From contig CASEBV010000023.1 of NCBI GenBank assembly GCA_949286415.1, positions 62,001 through 126,000 of the forward strand: a stretch of DNA of 64,000 nucleotides, written 5' to 3'. This document shows, one piece after another, positions 62,158-64,000 of this stretch (the stretch's first letter is position 1; each line of letters begins with the position of its first letter). The translations under genes and the position numbers were made by a program. Under the pieces are notes generated by a model. It was not told the DNA's origin and searched no databases. It saw only the letters and a list, made by a program, of their open reading frames with translations. The stretch is from an uncultured Bacteroidales bacterium (lineage in GTDB: Bacteria > Bacteroidota > Bacteroidia > Bacteroidales > UBA932).

Positions 62158-62826
62158 ATGGATGTAAAGATTGAGGATAGCTGGAAAGAGGCCCTCAGGG
62201 ACGAATTTGGAAAGCCGTATTTTGAAAAGCTGGTACGGTATCTCCATGAGGAAAAAGCCGCCGGGAAAACAATCTATCCTCCGGGAAAACAGATTTTCAA
62301 GGCATTCGAGCTCACACCGGTACCGCAGGTCAAGGCAGTAATCCTCGGACAGGACCCGTATCACGGCTACGGACAAGCCATGGGACTTTCATTCTCGGTG
62401 CCGGACAATATGCCGGCACCCCCGTCCCTGAAAAACATCTTCAGGGAAATCCATGACGACCTCGGCATCACAATGAGCGGATGCCCGAACCTTGAGAACT
62501 GGGCCAGGCAGGGAGTACTCCTGCTGAATGCAATCCTGACAGTCCGTGCCGGAGAGGCAGCCTCACACAGCCGGATAGGCTGGACGGAATTCACCGATGC
62601 CGTCATAAAGTATATCTCGGACAATCTTGACGGGATAGTGTTCATGCTCTGGGGCAATTTCGCCAGAAGCAAGAAAAGCCTCATAGACACCTCCCGACAC
62701 CATGTGCTGGAGGCGGCCCACCCTTCTCCACTCGCCGGCGGGGCATTCTTCGGCTGCCGGCATTTTTCCAGAACAAATGAGATACTTGCCGCTGAAGGCA
62801 AGACCCCGATTGACTGGCAACTATAA
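62158..62826 (+). CDS. ung: Uracil-DNA glycosylase
   Basis: A 222-residue family 1 UDG. The catalytic loop is VKAVILGQDPYHGYGQAMGL (Asp of GQDPYHG at about 66), MLWGNFARSKKSL, and the DNA-intercalating HPSPLAGGAFFGC. It removes uracil from DNA as the first step of base excision repair. In line after lon, with coaD 13 bases downstream; these three may share one transcript. Confidence 0.96.
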   Translation: MDVKIEDSWKEALRDEFGKPYFEKLVRYLHEEKAAGKTIYPPGKQIFKAFELTPVPQVKAVILGQDPYHGYGQAMGLSFSVPDNMPAPPSLKNIFREIHDDLGITMSGCPNLENWARQGVLLLNAILTVRAGEAASHSRIGWTEFTDAVIKYISDNLDGIVFMLWGNFARSKKSLIDTSRHHVLEAAHPSPLAGGAFFGCRHFSRTNEILAAEGKTPIDWQL

Positions 62827-62839
62827 AATGACATACATG

Positions 62840-63316
62840 ATGAAGACCAAAGCATTGTTCCCCGGCTCATTCGACCCGTTCACGGCGGGCCATCTGAACA
62901 TATTGAAACGGGCGCTGACCATGTTCGATGAAGTGACCGTGGCCATCGGCATCAACATCGACAAGCGCGGATTCTTCCCGACAGAAACAAAAATGGAAAT
63001 CATCAGGCAGGCCACAAAAGGGCTTGCGGGGGTCAATGTGATATTCTATGACAATCTCACCGTGGACATCTGCCGCGAACTCGGCATAAGGCACATTGTC
63101 AGAGGAGTCAGGAACATGATTGACTTTGAGACAGAGCGCTCCATTGCCGATGCCAACAGAAAGCTTGCCCCTGAAATCGAGACAATAATCATCCCGACCG
63201 CACAGGAATATGCCCACATATCCTCCACTGCAGTCAGGGATCTGCTCAAGCACCACGGGGACATCTCGCTTTTCATACCGGAAGGCGTTGACATCAAAAG
63301 CCTTATGAACGGATGA
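62840..63316 (+). CDS. coaD: Phosphopantetheine adenylyltransferase
   Basis: A 158-residue CoaD. ATG 62840 (MKTKALFPGSFDPFTAGHLN) gives the family's usual length; ATGs at 62837 and 62828 are possible. The nucleotidyltransferase (T/H)xGH motif is TAGH in PGSFDPFTAGH, and RHIVRGVRNMIDFETERSI and the ISSTAVRDL signature follow. It makes dephospho-CoA from 4'-phosphopantetheine and ATP. Its stop overlaps the next gene start by four bases. Confidence 0.95.
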   Translation: MKTKALFPGSFDPFTAGHLNILKRALTMFDEVTVAIGINIDKRGFFPTETKMEIIRQATKGLAGVNVIFYDNLTVDICRELGIRHIVRGVRNMIDFETERSIADANRKLAPEIETIIIPTAQEYAHISSTAVRDLLKHHGDISLFIPEGVDIKSLMNG

Positions 63317-64000
63317 AATCTTTCGGGATGCACATATTGGCGGCCGGCATAATCACCGCACTGGCAATACTGTCAGGGACCGAAGCCGACTGCAGGCCGA
63401 CACTTGACGAAAAACTGGGTGAATATCTTCATGCCATCCGGAGAGAACCTGTCGAAGTCCAATGCTCCGAAGCAGATTTTCTGATAAGCGTATGTACGGA
63501 CTCTGTCGTAAGACAGAATGTCGCAGAAAGGATTTTCCGACATTATATCAACTCCGGAATCATGGGGCTTGAAGCTGTCGCTGTCCATGTCTTTGACAAG
63601 TGGTTCAGCGACGGTCCCGTCAAAATGAGAAACAGGGAAGAATTTCTTGCAGCCAAAATATTCGCCGACTTCAACAGGCAGTCGCTCATAGGCCGGAAAG
63701 CCCCGGAACTGTCTCTGAGGGATACTTCCGGGAATGCCGTCACACTATTCCGGCAGAAAACCGGGGAGAGTGCGCAAAAGGGCGATGCCTCCTCCAACGG
63801 ACGGTGGAGTATTCTTTATTTCTATGACACCGGATGTCCGAAATGCATCGCAGAGTCCATAATGCTGGAAAACATCCTTGAAAATGACAATTTTGACGCT
63901 GATTTCTATGCAATATACACTCAGGACAGCAGGGACAGATGGACCGAATGGATATCCGGGCATTTCAATCTCCCGGAAGGAAGCAATACACGCGTTTTCC
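63313..64000 (+). CDS. Secreted thioredoxin-fold protein (partial, runs off right edge)
   Basis: Starts at ATG 63313, overlapping the coaD stop (ATGA). The first 229 codons are inside the window. Signal peptide MKSFGMHILAAGIITALAIL precedes a helical region of about 100 residues and then a TlpA/DsbE-like thioredoxin domain, RKAPELSLRDTSGNAVT, ending with the redox motif TGCPKCIAES (Cys at about 175 and 178). Such DUF5106-thioredoxin proteins are periplasmic or membrane bound in Bacteroidetes and work in disulfide reduction or in cytochrome maturation. The C-terminus is missing. Confidence 0.75.
   Translation, partial: MKSFGMHILAAGIITALAILSGTEADCRPTLDEKLGEYLHAIRREPVEVQCSEADFLISVCTDSVVRQNVAERIFRHYINSGIMGLEAVAVHVFDKWFSDGPVKMRNREEFLAAKIFADFNRQSLIGRKAPELSLRDTSGNAVTLFRQKTGESAQKGDASSNGRWSILYFYDTGCPKCIAESIMLENILENDNFDADFYAIYTQDSRDRWTEWISGHFNLPEGSNTRVF

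Noticed and set aside
1-64000. CRISPR array, rRNA operon, complete insertion sequence or antiphage gene cluster
   Set aside because: No regularly spaced direct repeats, rRNA sequence, transposase or recognisable restriction, toxin-antitoxin or CBASS-type genes were found.

Overview
The window reads as the chromosome of a gut- or rumen-type Bacteroidales bacterium. The reasons are the Bacteroidetes -33/-7 promoter pattern (TTTG, about 19 bases, TAnnTTTG) in front of many genes, BACON-domain lipoproteins, AddAB-like nucleases of the Bacteroidetes kind, a PCMD-domain protein, a histone H1-like Hc1 protein, reverse rubrerythrin, and a tiny COX24-like ribosomal protein next to HU. No rRNA operon, CRISPR array or complete insertion sequence was seen.

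Layout. 1-4433: an addB-like nuclease followed by the start of an addA-like helicase that leaves the window on the left; between them lies a 144-bp element in two tandem copies, and an inverted repeat covers the helicase start codon. 4549-6408: an SLC13-type anion transporter. 6737-9780: initiator tRNA-Met followed by a tyrosine integrase and a small accessory block (DUF5053, a 53-residue ORF, one gene broken by a stop codon, a 107-residue ORF, paired hairpins), which looks like the remnant of an integrated element. 9780-14369: an S4 RNA-binding protein, a phosphomannose-isomerase-like protein that lacks most metal ligands, a BACON lipoprotein and reverse rubrerythrin. 14597-18366: tRNA-Ser, a PfkB sugar kinase, a GNAT-like protein, an azoreductase-like flavoprotein and purC. 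18400-28936: recX, a patatin/barrel protein, rlmN, recA, aldehyde dehydrogenase, a PurF paralogue without its catalytic cysteine, a ComEA-like protein, rsmI and a conserved unknown. 28977-35673: tdk, xerD, an M49 peptidase, a clostripain-like peptidase, rplY, pth and hc1. 35954-43899: a PCMD protein, an M6 peptidase, small lipoprotein, CBM9-like protein, NahK-like kinase, a second M49-type peptidase and tpiA. 44068-46983: tyrS, rbfA and a lolE-like permease.

47094-55903 is the most distinctive accessory block. Four lipoprotein genes on one strand include three colinear paralogues built as lipobox, BACON domain(s), four FN3-like repeats with a recurrent aromatic-FG-x-TT motif, and a DGND-motif C-terminal domain; the fourth carries three Ig-like (Big_2) domains. 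The order suggests one surface-display operon. No susC/susD pair is next to it, so its ligand cannot be named from this window.

56088-64000 returns to housekeeping: a small RHH-like protein, an EamA exporter, RNase G, the COX24-like ribosomal protein, HU, lon, ung, coaD and the start of a thioredoxin-fold protein. Metabolic themes are DNA repair and recombination (addAB, recA, recX, ung, xerD), translation (tyrS, rplY, pth, rbfA, rlmN, rsmI), purine synthesis, and secreted or surface proteolysis and glycan handling.
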